From Stenotrophomonas ginsengisoli (GTDB lineage Bacteria > Pseudomonadota > Gammaproteobacteria > Xanthomonadales > Xanthomonadaceae): DNA of 64,000 nt. Each line of letters begins with the position of its first letter. Within the stretch, counting starts at the first letter, position 1. Under the pieces are notes generated by a model. That model made no database searches. It saw only the letters and a list, made by a program, of their open reading frames with translations, and was not told the DNA's origin. The stretch is from contig NZ_LDJM01000045.1 of assembly GCF_001431485.1 (NCBI RefSeq), positions 1 through 64,000 of the forward strand. Direction: 5' to 3'. Made by a program: the position numbers and the translations under genes. Below, one piece after another: positions 37,286 through 49,381 of the stretch.

Positions 37286-37486
37286 CACGATCATCGGCGA
37301 ACACGCCGCGATTTTGTTGCAAATGTGATCGTCAGCGATCTTCGTGCAATTGCCCGCCATTACCGGCAGACAATCGCCACCGCGCGCCGTCGCCAGCGAG
37401 GCGCTCTGGCCTGATCCCGGCCTTGCACCGCTGACCGACACCTTGTGCCAGCTACCGCCCGCCAGCGGCCACATTGCGCAGCCGCA

Positions 37487-38458
37487 TCAGCCGCGGCGCT
37501 GCTCCCAGCGCGTATGGGCGCGGGCGGCCAGCACCACGCCGCCGACCAGCAGCAGTACGGCCAGCCCCTCCAGCAAGCCCGGCCAGCGTTGCTGCCAGAC
37601 AAACCCGTACAACAGGGCAAACAGGGTCTCGAACACGATCAACTGCCCGCCCAGGCTCAGCGGCAGGCTGCGGGTGGCGCGGTTCCAGCAGGCATTGCCC
37701 AGCACCGAGGCGCCGATGGCCAGCAACGCGCAGATACCGGCAAAGTGCAGCCATTGCGCCGGTGCCTGCCCCTGCGGCCCCAACCACAGCGCCAAGGGCA
37801 GCAACAACAGGGCAATGCCACCGGTGGCCACCCCGGTCAGCAAGGACCAGCCGTGGCCGGAAATGACAGGGTAGCGGCGCATCCACACCACATTGGCAAT
37901 CGAATAGGCCGTCCAGCTGAGCAGGGCCGCCAGCGCGCAGGCCAGGCCGAGCAGGCGCTGGCCGACAGGAACAACCGCGTTGCCCGCCGCCCCGCCATGC
38001 CCGGCCGGGTTGGCCAGGGCGGCCCAGGCCACCAGCACGGTGCCGGCCACGCACAGGCCCAGGGCTGGCGCCAACCAGCGCAGCGGCAGTACCCCTGGCC
38101 GGCGTGCGTCAAACACCGCCACCAGCACCGGCACCATGCCCACGATCAGGGCCGCGGCCGCGCCGCCGGCCCAGTGCACGGCCATGGCCAGGAACACGAA
38201 ATACACCAGGTTGCCCAGCAGGCTCAGCCCGGCCAGGGCAATCCACGCGCGACGGTCCACCTGCTCGCGCAGGGCCGGCCACAGCGGCAACAGCAGGACC
38301 AGGGCAACCGCGCCATAGAGCAGGTAACGGCCTACGGCCAGCTGCAGCGGCGAAAATGCCGTGGTCAGCGCCGGGGCCAGGAACACCATGCCCCACAGCG
38401 CCCCGGCCAACACCCCGTTGAACAAACCCCACGCCGTGCTGTTGTTGCGGTCGATCAC
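37487..38458 (-). CDS. DMT-superfamily (EamA) transporter
   Basis: A 323-residue inner-membrane protein with about ten hydrophobic helices in two EamA repeats. Family features include NGVLAGALWGMVFLAPALTT in helix 1, GRYLLYGAVALVLLLPLW, and SLLGNLVYFVFLAMAVHWAG at the end of repeat 1. Probably an exporter of amino acids or other small metabolites; the substrate cannot be told from sequence. The GTG at 38458 with GGGGTT upstream is chosen; a GTG at 38497 would add 13 residues. Neighbour of thrABC, but with its own leader region between. Confidence 0.82.
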   Translation of the reverse strand: MIDRNNSTAWGLFNGVLAGALWGMVFLAPALTTAFSPLQLAVGRYLLYGAVALVLLLPLWPALREQVDRRAWIALAGLSLLGNLVYFVFLAMAVHWAGGAAAALIVGMVPVLVAVFDARRPGVLPLRWLAPALGLCVAGTVLVAWAALANPAGHGGAAGNAVVPVGQRLLGLACALAALLSWTAYSIANVVWMRRYPVISGHGWSLLTGVATGGIALLLLPLALWLGPQGQAPAQWLHFAGICALLAIGASVLGNACWNRATRSLPLSLGGQLIVFETLFALLYGFVWQQRWPGLLEGLAVLLLVGGVVLAARAHTRWEQRRG

Positions 38459-38534
38459 GCTGACAACCCCGTAATGCGAACAGGCCGAAGGCGACACAGC
38501 GCGCTGCGCTGGTTGCTCTATCGGCCTGTACGGA

Positions 38535-38611
38535 TGGTGGCCCCGACACGATTCGAACGTGCGACCTGTCCCTTAGGAGGGGACCGCTCTATCCAGCTGA
38601 GCTACGGAGCC
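38535..38611 (-). tRNA. tRNA-Arg (anticodon CCT)
   Basis: A 77-nt cloverleaf on the minus strand with encoded 3' CCA. Acceptor GGCTCCG pairs with CGGGGCC; the D arm has AGCTGGATA; anticodon stem GTCCC/GGGAC encloses loop CTCCTAA; the T arm has TTCGAAT. The anticodon CCT reads AGG codons. No integrase or duplicated tRNA end is next to it, so it has not served as a visible insertion site here. Confidence 0.97.
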
Positions 38612-38868
38612 ATGAAGCAGGCGATTCTAACATTTGCCCTGCATCAGGGCCATCGCTTGCGCATAACCGGTGTCGGCAGCGGTCAGTGCGGCTGATGAAG
38701 GGAAATATCCGGCTTGCCCTGCACGCATGACCAGCGCCACTGCACAGGCATCAGTTTGGGTATCAGGCTTGCATATTCAGTGGTCTGTTAATATGGGCGG
38801 GCACATGCCGCCTCCCCCCGGACGCACCGCGGGTGCGTGACCTTTACGTAACGTAATCTGGAGTTTCC

Positions 38869-40401
38869 ATGTCGTTTGAACTGCTCAAGGCCCTCGGGCT
38901 GGACACCACCAATTCCGGCACCTATCTGGGTAACGGGCAATGGTCCCCGGCCACCGGCGCTGGCGTGATCAGCCCGCGCAACCCGACCACCGGGGAGGTG
39001 ATTGCCGAGGTCCAGGCCACCACCGAGGCTGACTACGAAACCATCGTGGCGCGTGCCCAGGAAGCCTTCAAGGTCTGGCGCACCACCCCGGCACCGCGCC
39101 GCGGCGAAGCCGTGCGCCTGTGTGGCGAGGCCCTGCGCAAGCACAAGGACGCCCTGGGTTCGCTGGTCGCGCTGGAAATGGGCAAGTCCAAGCCGGAAGG
39201 CGACGGTGAAGTGCAGGAGATGATCGACATCGCCGACTTCGCCCTGGGCCAGAGCCGCATGCTGTACGGCTACACCATGCATTCGGAGCGTCCGGGCCAC
39301 CGCATGTACGAGCAGTACCAGCCGCTGGGCCTGGTCGGCATCATCTCGGCCTTCAATTTCCCGGTGGCCGTGTGGGCCTGGAACAGCTTCCTGGCCGCGA
39401 TCTGCGGTGACATCTGCATCTGGAAGCCGTCCAACAAGACCCCGCTGACCGCCATTGCTTCGATGAAGATCTGCAACGAAGCCCTGCGCGAAGCCGGCTT
39501 CCCGGACATCTTCTTCCTGATCAACGACGCCGGCACCGCCCTGTCGGAAAAGCTGGTGGCCGACAAGCGCGTGCCGCTGATTTCCTTCACTGGTTCCACC
39601 CAGGTCGGCCGCACCGTCAACCAGGTCGTGGCCAAGCGCCTGGGCCGCTGCCTGCTGGAGCTGGGCGGCAACAACGCCATCATCCTGGATGAAACCGCCG
39701 ACCTGAAGCTGGCCGTGCCGGGCATCGTGTTCGGCGCCGTCGGCACTGCCGGCCAGCGCTGCACCACCACCCGCCGCCTGATCGTGCACGAATCGATCTA
39801 CGACAACGTGCTGGCCACCCTGGTCAAGGCCTACAAGCAGGTCGAAGGCAAGATCGGCGACCCGCTGGATGCGGCCAACCTGATGGGCCCGCTCAACAGC
39901 CCGGAAGCGGTGCAGCAGTTCCTGGCCTCGATCGAGAAGGCCAAGGCGTCCGGCGGCACCGTGGAAACCGGTGGCACCGCCATCGACCGCCCGGGCAACT
40001 TCGTCCTGCCGGCCATCGTCACCGGCCTGAAGAACAGCGATGAAGTGGTCCAGCACGAAACCTTCGCCCCGATCCTGTACGTGATGAAGTACAGCAGCCT
40101 GGACGAAGCCATCGACATGCAGAACGGCGTGCCGCAGGGCCTGTCCTCGTCGATCTTCACCACCAACCTGAAGGCCGCCGAGAAGTTCCTGTCCGCTGCC
40201 GGCAGCGACTGCGGCATTGCCAACGTCAACATCGGCACCTCCGGCGCCGAGATCGGTGGCGCCTTCGGTGGCGAGAAGGAAACCGGCGGTGGCCGTGAGT
40301 CCGGCTCGGATGCATGGAAGGTCTACATGCGCCGCCAGACCAACACCATCAACTACTCCGATTCGCTGCCGCTGGCCCAGGGCATCAAGTTCGACCTGTA
40401 A
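38869..40401 (+). CDS. amaB: ALDH7-family aldehyde dehydrogenase (alpha-aminoadipic semialdehyde dehydrogenase type)
   Basis: A 510-residue NAD-dependent dehydrogenase most like AmaB/antiquitin (ALDH7). These oxidise alpha-aminoadipic semialdehyde (piperideine-6-carboxylate) in lysine catabolism. Features: [31 protein letters not shown], catalytic Glu in [10 protein letters not shown], catalytic Cys in [11 protein letters not shown], and the ALDH7-typical [20 protein letters not shown] near the C-terminus. CTGGAG lies six bases before ATG 38869. Monocistronic, ending in an intrinsic terminator. The assignment to lysine breakdown is by family; no other lysine genes are adjacent. Confidence 0.9.
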   Translation: MSFELLKALGLDTTNSGTYLGNGQWSPATGAGVISPRNPTTGEVIAEVQATTEADYETIVARAQEAFKVWRTTPAPRRGEAVRLCGEALRKHKDALGSLVALEMGKSKPEGDGEVQEMIDIADFALGQSRMLYGYTMHSERPGHRMYEQYQPLGLVGIISAFNFPVAVWAWNSFLAAICGDICIWKPSNKTPLTAIASMKICNEALREAGFPDIFFLINDAGTALSEKLVADKRVPLISFTGSTQVGRTVNQVVAKRLGRCLLELGGNNAIILDETADLKLAVPGIVFGAVGTAGQRCTTTRRLIVHESIYDNVLATLVKAYKQVEGKIGDPLDAANLMGPLNSPEAVQQFLASIEKAKASGGTVETGGTAIDRPGNFVLPAIVTGLKNSDEVVQHETFAPILYVMKYSSLDEAIDMQNGVPQGLSSSIFTTNLKAAEKFLSAAGSDCGIANVNIGTSGAEIGGAFGGEKETGGGRESGSDAWKVYMRRQTNTINYSDSLPLAQGIKFDL

Positions 40402-40409
40402 GCCCTACC

Positions 40410-40437
40410 GCTCCCGCACCCCGGTGCGGGAGCTTTA
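40410..40437 (+). terminator. Intrinsic terminator after the ALDH gene
   Basis: GCTCCCGCACC and GGTGCGGGAGC flank a 2-nt loop and are followed by TTTA, nine bases after the stop codon. Confidence 0.85.
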
Positions 40438-40456
40438 TGCCAGGAGCGTCTGCGCA

Positions 40457-40798
40457 ATGACCGAAGTGCCCTCCACCCCGTCCGGCTCCTCCAACGCCCC
40501 GCCGCCGGCCCCCGTGGTCAACACCCCTGCCGTCAGCACCACCAATGGCTATGCCGTGGTCGCACTGACCCTGGGCATCCTGGGCTGGACCCTGATCCCG
40601 TTCCTGGGCAGCATCGGCGCCATCATCTTTGGCCATATCGCCCGCGGCCAGATCCGCCGCCAACCGCAGGACGGTGATGGCCTGGCCCTGGCCGGGCTGA
40701 TCCTGGGCTGGATCTCGGTCGGCCTGTGGCTGATCGGCGTGATCTGCTTCATCCTCTTTTTCGGCGGTCTGGCAGCACTGGCTGCCATGAACGCCTGA
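40457..40798 (+). CDS. DUF4190-type small membrane protein
   Basis: A 113-residue protein with a Pro/Ser/Ala-rich cytoplasmic tail (about 30 residues) and two hydrophobic regions: AVVALTLGILGWTLIPFLGSIGAIIFGHIARGQI and LALAGLILGWISVGLWLIGVICFIL. The central GHIARGQIRR...GDGLALAGLILGW pattern is diagnostic for DUF4190. The function is unknown; it may be a membrane scaffold. GGAG precedes ATG 40457. It ends 14 bases before pyrD. Confidence 0.82.
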   Translation: MTEVPSTPSGSSNAPPPAPVVNTPAVSTTNGYAVVALTLGILGWTLIPFLGSIGAIIFGHIARGQIRRQPQDGDGLALAGLILGWISVGLWLIGVICFILFFGGLAALAAMNA

Positions 40799-40812
40799 AC
40801 CGGTAGTACCGC

Positions 40813-41865
40813 ATGTATTCGCTCCTTCGCCCCGCCCTGTTCTGCCTTGATGCCGAAAAGGCCCACCATGCCGGCCTGCGCAGCCTGGAATTTGCCCACC
40901 GCAGTGGCCTGATCGGCCTGGCGGCAAGCAAGCCGGCGCCGCTGGTGACGTCGGCCTTCGGCCTGAGCTTCCCCAACCCGGTCGGCCTGGCCGCTGGCCT
41001 GGACAAGAACGGCGAACACATCGATGCCCTGTTCGCACTGGGTTTTGGCTATGTGGAGATCGGCACGGTGACCCCGCGCCCGCAGGCCGGCAACCCGGCC
41101 CCGCGTCTGTTCCGGGTGCCCGAGCACATGGGTGTGATCAACCGCATGGGCTTCAACAATGCCGGCGTCGATGCACTGGTGGCCAATGTGCGCCGCGCCA
41201 AACGCAATGCCGGCATCCTGGGCATCAACATCGGCAAGAACAAGGACACCCCCAACGAGTCGGCCCATACCGACTATCTGGCGTGTCTGGAAAAGGTCTA
41301 CGAACTGGCCGACTACATCACCGTCAACATTTCCTCGCCCAATACCGCCGGCCTGCGCGAGCTGCAGGAAGAACAGGCCCTGCGCGACCTTGTCAGCCGC
41401 CTGCGCGACGGCCAGGAAAACCTCGCTGCCCGCCTGGGCAAGCGCGTGCCGATGCTGGTCAAGGTGGCGCCGGATTTGAGTGACGCCGATGCCGATGCCG
41501 CCGCACGCGTGCTTGGCGAGCTGCAGGTGGACGGCGTGATCGCCACCAACACCACCATTTCGCGCAGCGGCATCGAAGGCCATGCCCTGGCCAACGAGGC
41601 CGGCGGCCTGTCCGGTGCCCCGGTGATGGCCCGCTCCACTGCGGTGCTGCGCCGCCTGCGCACCCGCCTGCCCGAGGCGATTCCGCTGATTGGCGTCGGC
41701 GGCATCTGCTCCGGTGCCGATGCGGCAGCCAAGATGAGCGCCGGTGCCAGCATGGTCCAGCTGTACAGCGGCCTGGTCTACCGTGGCCCGGCCCTGATCG
41801 GCGAGTGCGTGGATGCGATCCGCCGCCGTCGCGAATCCCCTTCCAGCGGGGTCGCCCACCTGTGA
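40813..41865 (+). CDS. pyrD: Dihydroorotate dehydrogenase (quinone, class 2)
   Basis: A 350-residue membrane-associated flavoenzyme oxidising dihydroorotate to orotate with quinone. Class 2 features: the N-terminal helical membrane arm (residues 1-40), [39 protein letters not shown], the catalytic Ser in [15 protein letters not shown] and the FMN-binding [21 protein letters not shown]. It overlaps murB by four bases (GTGA). Confidence 0.96.
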   Translation: MYSLLRPALFCLDAEKAHHAGLRSLEFAHRSGLIGLAASKPAPLVTSAFGLSFPNPVGLAAGLDKNGEHIDALFALGFGYVEIGTVTPRPQAGNPAPRLFRVPEHMGVINRMGFNNAGVDALVANVRRAKRNAGILGINIGKNKDTPNESAHTDYLACLEKVYELADYITVNISSPNTAGLRELQEEQALRDLVSRLRDGQENLAARLGKRVPMLVKVAPDLSDADADAAARVLGELQVDGVIATNTTISRSGIEGHALANEAGGLSGAPVMARSTAVLRRLRTRLPEAIPLIGVGGICSGADAAAKMSAGASMVQLYSGLVYRGPALIGECVDAIRRRRESPSSGVAHL

Positions 41866-42905
41866 GCACGCCCGGCTGGACCCTGCAGCACGATGTTCCC
41901 CTGAAGCCGCTGAACACCTTCGGCGTTGCCGCCACCGCCCCCACCCTGCTGCGCGTGCACGACAGTGCCACCCTGGGCCAGGCACTGGCATTACCGGAAG
42001 TAGCCGGGAAGGCGCTGCTGCCGATCGGCGGCGGCTCCAACCTGCTGCTGGTCGATGACCCGCAGGCGGTGGTACTGATGATCGACGATGCCAGCGTGGG
42101 CATCATCGAGCACCGTGCCGACCATGCCATCGTGCGCGCCGGCGCCGGCCTGGTCTGGCATGCGCTGGTGATGTGGACCCTGGACCAGGGCCTGTCCGGG
42201 CTGGAAAACCTGGCCCTGATTCCCGGCACCGCCGGTGCCGCCCCGATCCAGAACATCGGTGCCTATGGCGCCCAGGCAGGCGACTTCATCCATGCGGTGG
42301 AAGCCTGGGACCGGCACAGCGGCCAGCTGCAGCGCCTGTCCCCGGAGCAGTGCCAGTTTGCCTACCGCGACAGCGTGTTCAAACAGCAGCCGGACCGCTG
42401 GATCATCACCGCCATCGAGCTGCGCCTGCCCTTGCTCAGTGAGTTGCGTACCGGCTATGCCGGCATCGAACAGGAAATGCAGGCCCAGGGCGTGACCCTG
42501 CCCGAGGCGCGCGACGTGGCCAACGCTGTGATCGCGATCCGCCAGCGCAAGTTGCCCGACCCGGCCGTGCTGGGCAATGCCGGCAGCTTCTTCAAGAACC
42601 CGATCGTGACCGCCGAGCAGGCCCTGGCCCTGCAGCAGGACTGGCCGCAGATGCCGCTGTACCCGGCTGCCAGCCCGGAGATGCGCAAGCTTTCTGCCGG
42701 CTGGTTGATCGAACAGGCCGGCTGGAAAGGCGCACGCCAGGGCGATGCCGGCGTCTCGGCCGAACATGCCCTGGTGCTGGTCAACCACGGCGCTGCCAGC
42801 GGGGCGCAATTGCTCGATCTGGCCCGCCAGATCGCCGCCGGGGTGCAGGCCCGCTTCGGCGTGGCAATCGAGCCGGAACCGCGCCTGATCGGGGCTGCGT
42901 GGTGA
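41862..42905 (+). CDS. murB: UDP-N-acetylenolpyruvylglucosamine reductase (type I MurB)
   Basis: A 347-residue flavoprotein reducing UDP-GlcNAc-enolpyruvate to UDP-MurNAc in wall synthesis. Type I length with N-terminal [12 protein letters not shown]-binding [46 protein letters not shown], and the proton-donor Ser in [13 protein letters not shown]. The GTG at 41862 is coupled to the pyrD stop, and its own stop overlaps the start of the next transporter. Confidence 0.96.
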   Translation: MSTPGWTLQHDVPLKPLNTFGVAATAPTLLRVHDSATLGQALALPEVAGKALLPIGGGSNLLLVDDPQAVVLMIDDASVGIIEHRADHAIVRAGAGLVWHALVMWTLDQGLSGLENLALIPGTAGAAPIQNIGAYGAQAGDFIHAVEAWDRHSGQLQRLSPEQCQFAYRDSVFKQQPDRWIITAIELRLPLLSELRTGYAGIEQEMQAQGVTLPEARDVANAVIAIRQRKLPDPAVLGNAGSFFKNPIVTAEQALALQQDWPQMPLYPAASPEMRKLSAGWLIEQAGWKGARQGDAGVSAEHALVLVNHGAASGAQLLDLARQIAAGVQARFGVAIEPEPRLIGAAW

Positions 42906-43807
42906 ACAAAAGCGCGCCCATGCGTGCAGCCTGGCTGATGCTGGGCAGCACCCTGGCCTTCGGTTTGATGGCCGTGACCATCCGCCTGGCCACCGCGTAC
43001 GTTCCCACCACCGAGGTGGCCTTCTTCCGCAATGCCTTCGGCCTGGTGGCCCTGCTGCCGATGCTCATCCATGCCGGCCCGCAGGTGTTCAAGACCCAGC
43101 AACTGCCGCGCTACGCCCTGCGCGCCGGCATCGGCCTGGTCTCGATGCTGTGCGGCTTCTGGGCCCTGGGCCACCTGCCCCTGTCCCAGGCGGTGGCCAT
43201 CTCCTACTCCACCCCGGTGTTTGTCACCATCGCCGCGGCCTTGTGGCTGGGCGAAGTGGTGCGCGTACGCCGCTGGGCGGCGGTGATTGCCGGCTTTGCC
43301 GGGGTACTGCTGATCGTGCGTCCGGGCCACCAGGATTTCAGCCTCGGCCTGCTGGTGCCGGTGGCCGCGGCCATCCTCAGCGCATTGGTGGCCATCCAGA
43401 TCAAGCAGCTCACCCGCATCGATGCACCCGATACCGTGGTGTTGTACACCTACCTGTTCTGGGTGCCGCTGTCGCTGCTGCCGGCCCTGCTGCAGTGGGT
43501 CTGGCCGGCACCGGTTGCCTGGCTCTGGCTGGCCGCCACCGGCGTGCTCGGCACCGCCGGTCAGGTGCTGTGGACGCGCGCCCTGCGCCTGGGCGATGTC
43601 TCGGCCCTGACCCCGATCAGCTTCACCCAGTTGCCGCTGGTGGCAACCATGGGCTGGCTGTTGTTCGGTGAGAAAATCGATGCCTGGACCGTGGCCGGGG
43701 CAGCGGTGATCCTCGGCGCCAATGCCTACATCGCCCACCGCGAAGCGGTGCTGGCACGCAAGGCAGCCAGCAGCCGCCCCAGTGCCGAGGCCAAACCGGC
43801 CGAATGA
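42902..43807 (+). CDS. DMT-superfamily (EamA) transporter
   Basis: A 301-residue protein with about ten hydrophobic helices forming two EamA repeats. Conserved parts: STLAFGLMAVTIRLATAYVP, VAFFRNAFGLVALLP, LSQAVAISYSTPVFVTIAAALWLGE closing repeat 1 and PLVATMGWLLFGEKIDAWT in repeat 2. The GTG at 42902 overlaps the murB TGA, so it is coupled to pyrD-murB although its cargo is unknown. An additional GTG one codon upstream cannot be excluded. Confidence 0.85.
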   Translation: MNKSAPMRAAWLMLGSTLAFGLMAVTIRLATAYVPTTEVAFFRNAFGLVALLPMLIHAGPQVFKTQQLPRYALRAGIGLVSMLCGFWALGHLPLSQAVAISYSTPVFVTIAAALWLGEVVRVRRWAAVIAGFAGVLLIVRPGHQDFSLGLLVPVAAAILSALVAIQIKQLTRIDAPDTVVLYTYLFWVPLSLLPALLQWVWPAPVAWLWLAATGVLGTAGQVLWTRALRLGDVSALTPISFTQLPLVATMGWLLFGEKIDAWTVAGAAVILGANAYIAHREAVLARKAASSRPSAEAKPAE

Positions 43808-43817
43808 CGCGGCCGGC

Positions 43818-45953
43818 TCAGTAGCCCACCACCTGCAGCTGGGGCGGGCCGTTGAGCTTGCCCAGGCACTGCGCCACGGCAGCGGCCGGCAATGCCGGTG
43901 CATACAGAAAGCCCTGGCCCAGGCGGCAACCGGCGGCCAGCAGCAACTCACGCTGGCGGATGTTCTCCACCCCTTCGGCCACCAGGTCGATCTGCAGGCT
44001 TGGCCCGAGCGTGGCCACGGCCTGGATGATGGCGCGGATCGACGGCTCGCACTCCATCCGGCTGATGAAGCTGCGGTCGATCTTCAGGCAATGGATCGGG
44101 TAGTCACGCAGGTGGGCCAACGAGGAATGCCCGGTGCCGAAATCATCCAGGGCAATGCGCACCCCGGCGTCCTTGAGCTTGTGCAGCGCCCGCACCACGA
44201 ACGCCGCACCACGATCAGCCAGCACCTGCTCGGTGATCTCCACCTCCAGCAGGGCTGGCGCTATGCCATGCAGGGCGGCACGCTCAAGCAGGCCTTCGGC
44301 AAAATCATCACGCAGGAATTCCACCGGTGAGGCGTTGATGGCCACCGGCAGCACCGGCAGCCCCTGCCGTTGCCAGCTGGCCATGTCGGCCAGCACCTTG
44401 TTGTGCATCTGCTCGGCCAGGCCCACGGCCAGTTCGTAATCGGCGAAAGCCTCATCCATCTGGCAGCTGATGGCCATCTGCCCGTCCTGCCGTTCCTGCC
44501 AGCGCAACAGCGCCTCGAAACCGACCTGGCCACCGTCGCTCAGGCGCACCTTGGGCTGGTAATACGGCTGCACCCCGCCGTTGCGCACGATCTGCCGGGC
44601 CAGACGCAACTGCCCGGCCGCCTGTTCTGCCGCCTCGAGCAGGCGCAGGGAATACATCCGCACCCCGCCGCGGCCGTTGGCCTTGAGGTCGTTGAGCGCC
44701 GTGTCGGCGGCACGCAGCAGTTCATCGGCGCTGCCACCATCATGCGGATACAGCGCGCAGCCCACGCTCATGCCGCCATTGATCACCTTGCCGGCGTAAT
44801 GGATCGGCTGGTAGGCCAGCAGACGCAGGCGCTCGGCCATCTGCGCCAGCGCCGGCGCATCGTCGATGTCGCTGACCAGGATCGCAAACTCGTCCCCACC
44901 CAGCCGGGTGACCATGCCCTGGCTGCCCACCGCCGCATCCAGACGCCGCCCCAGCACCCGCAACAGGTGGTCACCGGCCGGATGGCCCAGGGTGTCATTG
45001 GTGTGCTTGAAGTGGTCCAGGTCGATCATCATCAGGCCCAGCGGCCGCCCCCCGCCGCTGCGGCCGGTCAAGCGGCGCAGGCGGCGCATGAAGGCACTGC
45101 GGTTGAACAGGCCGGTCAGCGCATCGATCTCGCTGCTGCGCTGCAGGCGCAGTTCCGCCTCACGCTGGGCGGTGATGTTGCGCGAGACACACAGCACCCC
45201 GCTGACACGGCCATCGGGGCCGACCATCGGGGTAAGCAGGTTGTCCCAGTACTGGGCGGCCTGCCCGTCGACCACACTCTTGCCGGAAAAGCGCGCGTTG
45301 CGTCCGGCCAGGGCCCGTGCCAGAGCACGCCGGCCGCGGCCACGGATGTCGGCCGGTAACAGGTCCAGCCAGGGCATGCCGAAGGCCTGCTCGTCCGGCG
45401 ATACCCCCAGGGCAAGGCAGCCGGAACGGTTCATGTGGCGCAGGCTGCCATCCACATTGACCACCTTGATGCAGTCCACCGAGGCATCGAGCATGGATTG
45501 GCGGACCTGCATCTGCGGCAGGCCATCACCCGCATCGGCCTGCGAGGCCAGCGGTACTGCCTGCAGCAACCAGCCCGAGGCCTGCTGCCCGCGCTGGTTC
45601 AATTGCAGATGCAACTGCCAGCGTTGGCCTGCTGCGCCTTCCACTTGCAGGGTTTCGGTCACCGATTGGCCGTGGCCGGACATCCGCGCCATCAAACCAT
45701 GCAACGGCCTGCACCAGCTGCGCGGCAGGCTGCCCAGCACCCCGCGCAGGCCCGGCCTGGAAACAGGCCCGTAATGCTGCTGCCAGTGCCGGTTGGCAAT
45801 GACCTGCAGCGTGCGTGCATCAAGCAGCAGGGCCGGCCACGGCCCGGCATCGAGCAGGGCCCGCGACGCACTTGTCTCAAGGTCTGCTGCGGCCAGCCAC
45901 GCACTCCCCTGACGCCGGTCAGCGACCCGGCGCTCTACTGCACTGTGCTGCAT
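43818..45953 (-). CDS. PAS-GGDEF-EAL cyclic-di-GMP signalling protein
   Basis: A 711-residue cytoplasmic protein. An N-terminal PAS-like region (about 20-135) and a second PAS/PAC (about 145-268, ending VSGVLCVSRNITAQREAELRLQ) precede a GGDEF domain (about 275-435) with an intact RLGGDEFAIL, and an EAL domain (about 455-700). The EAL domain keeps GFEALLRW, NAS, VEITEQ, ALDDFGTGHSSL, LKIDRSFI and VAEGVE, so phosphodiesterase activity is likely. No RxxD inhibitory site precedes GGDEF. Both activities may exist, with the PAS input choosing between them. It converges on the DMT transporter gene. Confidence 0.93.
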   Translation of the reverse strand: MQHSAVERRVADRRQGSAWLAAADLETSASRALLDAGPWPALLLDARTLQVIANRHWQQHYGPVSRPGLRGVLGSLPRSWCRPLHGLMARMSGHGQSVTETLQVEGAAGQRWQLHLQLNQRGQQASGWLLQAVPLASQADAGDGLPQMQVRQSMLDASVDCIKVVNVDGSLRHMNRSGCLALGVSPDEQAFGMPWLDLLPADIRGRGRRALARALAGRNARFSGKSVVDGQAAQYWDNLLTPMVGPDGRVSGVLCVSRNITAQREAELRLQRSSEIDALTGLFNRSAFMRRLRRLTGRSGGGRPLGLMMIDLDHFKHTNDTLGHPAGDHLLRVLGRRLDAAVGSQGMVTRLGGDEFAILVSDIDDAPALAQMAERLRLLAYQPIHYAGKVINGGMSVGCALYPHDGGSADELLRAADTALNDLKANGRGGVRMYSLRLLEAAEQAAGQLRLARQIVRNGGVQPYYQPKVRLSDGGQVGFEALLRWQERQDGQMAISCQMDEAFADYELAVGLAEQMHNKVLADMASWQRQGLPVLPVAINASPVEFLRDDFAEGLLERAALHGIAPALLEVEITEQVLADRGAAFVVRALHKLKDAGVRIALDDFGTGHSSLAHLRDYPIHCLKIDRSFISRMECEPSIRAIIQAVATLGPSLQIDLVAEGVENIRQRELLLAAGCRLGQGFLYAPALPAAAVAQCLGKLNGPPQLQVVGY

Positions 45954-46091
45954 AACCTTGCCCCCGAAACATGACTTTCCCCGTCAAACGCCGCCATGTT
46001 GCCCGGCACCGCGCATAGCGCCGGTGAAGTCTCCCCGCTCAGGATGCTGAACATCATTGCCCTTATGGGCGGCATGCCCCTCCCACAGACA

Positions 46092-46116
46092 ACAAGGGCG
46101 CCAATGGCGCCCTTGT
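46092..46116. terminator. Hairpin downstream of guaA
   Basis: ACAAGGGCGCC and GGCGCCCTTGT flank a 3-nt loop, 33 bases past the guaA stop. The T-run is weak, so it may work with Rho or as a stabiliser. Confidence 0.7.
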
Positions 46117-46148
46117 CATCAATCATCCAAAGCGAAGCGGCTTGTCGC

Positions 46149-47714
46149 TCACTCCCACTCGATCGTTGCCGGCGGCTTGCCGGAGATGTCGTAGACCACG
46201 CGCGAGACGCCGCGTAGTTCGTTGATGATGCGGTTGGACACGGTGCCGAGGAAGTCATACGGCAGGTGCGACCAATGCGCGGTCATGAAGTCGATGGTCT
46301 CCACTGCACGCAGTGCGATCACCCACTCATAGGCACGCGCGTCACCGACCACGCCGACCGACTTGACGGGGAGGAACACGGCGAAGGCTTGGCTGGTCCT
46401 GTCGTACAGGTCGGCCTTGCGCAGCTCGTCGATGAAGATCGCATCGGCCTTGGCCAGCAGCTCGGCGTACTCGCGCTTCACTTCACCCAGGATGCGCACC
46501 CCCAGGCCCGGGCCCGGGAACGGGTGACGGTAGACCATGGCACGCGGCAAGCCGAGTTCGACGCCGAGGCGACGCACTTCGTCCTTGAACAGCTCGCGCA
46601 GCGGCTCGACCAGGCCCAGCTTCATGTCTTCGGGCAGGCCGCCGACATTGTGGTGGCTCTTGATCACGTGGGCCTTGCCGGTCTTGGAACCGGCCGACTC
46701 GATCACGTCCGGATAGATGGTGCCCTGGGCCAGCCACTTGGCATTGGACAGCTTGTTGGACTCTTCATCGAAGATCTCGATGAACAGGTTGCCGATGATC
46801 TTGCGCTTGGCTTCCGGATCGCTCACCCCTTCCAGGGCGGCAAAGTAACGGTCGGCAGCGTTGACACGGACGACCTTGACGCCCATGTTTTCGGCCATCA
46901 TCGCCATCACCTGGTCGCCTTCCTGGTAACGCAGCAGACCGGTATCGACAAACACGCAGGTCAGCTGCTTGCCGATGGCCCGGTGCAACAGGGCAGCCAC
47001 CACCGAGGAATCCACGCCACCGGACAGGCCGAGGATGACCTCGTCGCTGCCGACCTGCTCGCGCACGCGGGCAATCTGGTCATCGATGATGTTGGCTGCG
47101 GTCCACAGGGTGGCGCAGCCGCAGATGTCCACCGCGAAGCGGCGCAGCAGCGCGGTGCCCTGCTTGGTGTGGGTCACTTCCGGGTGGAACTGCACGCCGT
47201 ACCAGCGCTTTTCCTCGTTGGCCATGGCGGCCACCGGAATACGGTCGGTATCGGCGGTGATGACAAAGCCCGGCGGAATGCTGGCCACGTGGTCACCGTG
47301 GCTCATCCACACGTCCAGCAGCGCGGCACCGTCATGGTCGCTCAGGCCGGCAAACAGGGCATCCGGGCTGACCACACGCACCTGCGCGTGGCCGAACTCA
47401 CGCTGGTCGGCCGCTTCGGTGGAACCACCGAGCTGGGCGGCCATGGTCTGCATGCCGTAACAGATGCCCAGCACCGGCAGGCCGCTGTCGAACACTTCGG
47501 CCGGGGCCGTCGGGCAGCCCGCTTCGGTGGTCGATTCCGGGCCACCGGACAGGATGATGCCCTTGGCACCGAAGGCGGCGATATCGGCCGGGTTGTGGTC
47601 CCAGGCCCAGATTTCGCAGTACACGCCGAACTCGCGCAGGCGGCGTGCGATCAGCTGGGTGTACTGGGCACCGAAATCGAGAATGAGGATCTTGTCGTTG
47701 TGGATGTTGGTCAT
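46149..47714 (-). CDS. guaA: GMP synthase (glutamine-hydrolysing)
   Basis: A 521-residue enzyme converting XMP to GMP. The class I amidotransferase domain has [25 protein letters not shown] (nucleophile Cys) and [10 protein letters not shown]. The ATP-pyrophosphatase domain has the P-loop [17 protein letters not shown], and the dimerisation domain ends [19 protein letters not shown]. It follows guaB but is separated from it by a strong hairpin with a T-run. Confidence 0.97.
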   Translation of the reverse strand: MTNIHNDKILILDFGAQYTQLIARRLREFGVYCEIWAWDHNPADIAAFGAKGIILSGGPESTTEAGCPTAPAEVFDSGLPVLGICYGMQTMAAQLGGSTEAADQREFGHAQVRVVSPDALFAGLSDHDGAALLDVWMSHGDHVASIPPGFVITADTDRIPVAAMANEEKRWYGVQFHPEVTHTKQGTALLRRFAVDICGCATLWTAANIIDDQIARVREQVGSDEVILGLSGGVDSSVVAALLHRAIGKQLTCVFVDTGLLRYQEGDQVMAMMAENMGVKVVRVNAADRYFAALEGVSDPEAKRKIIGNLFIEIFDEESNKLSNAKWLAQGTIYPDVIESAGSKTGKAHVIKSHHNVGGLPEDMKLGLVEPLRELFKDEVRRLGVELGLPRAMVYRHPFPGPGLGVRILGEVKREYAELLAKADAIFIDELRKADLYDRTSQAFAVFLPVKSVGVVGDARAYEWVIALRAVETIDFMTAHWSHLPYDFLGTVSNRIINELRGVSRVVYDISGKPPATIEWE

Positions 47715-47750
47715 GACGGCAATGGCCTGGGACTGCGATGGAATGGGGAT

Positions 47751-47782
47751 AAAAAAGAAGGGAAACGCAGGCGTTTCCCTTC
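47751..47782 (-). terminator. Strong intrinsic terminator between guaB and guaA
   Basis: On the minus strand GAAGGGAAACGC and GCGTTTCCCTTC flank a 2-nt loop and are followed directly by TTTTTTAT. It lies 16 bases after the guaB stop and about 40 bases before guaA, so guaA must depend on read-through, regulated antitermination or its own promoter. Confidence 0.88.
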
Positions 47783-47798
47783 ATGGCTCGGCGATGGA

Positions 47799-49318
<1,520 letters not shown>

Positions 49319-49331
49319 CACTCCCCCCGAT

Positions 49332-49364
49332 AACTGCAGCCCCGCTGGGGGCCGGGCTGCAGTT
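49332..49364 (-). terminator. Hairpin after folD
   Basis: AACTGCAGCCC and GGGCTGCAGTT flank an 11-nt G/C-rich loop, 18 bases after the folD stop. It probably separates folD from the guaB promoter. Confidence 0.65.
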
Positions 49365-49381
49365 TCAGCCGATGCGTCGGT

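Noticed and set aside
38535-38611. Integration site (att) at the tRNA-Arg gene
   Set aside because: No integrase, no repeated tRNA 3' end and ordinary genes on both sides.
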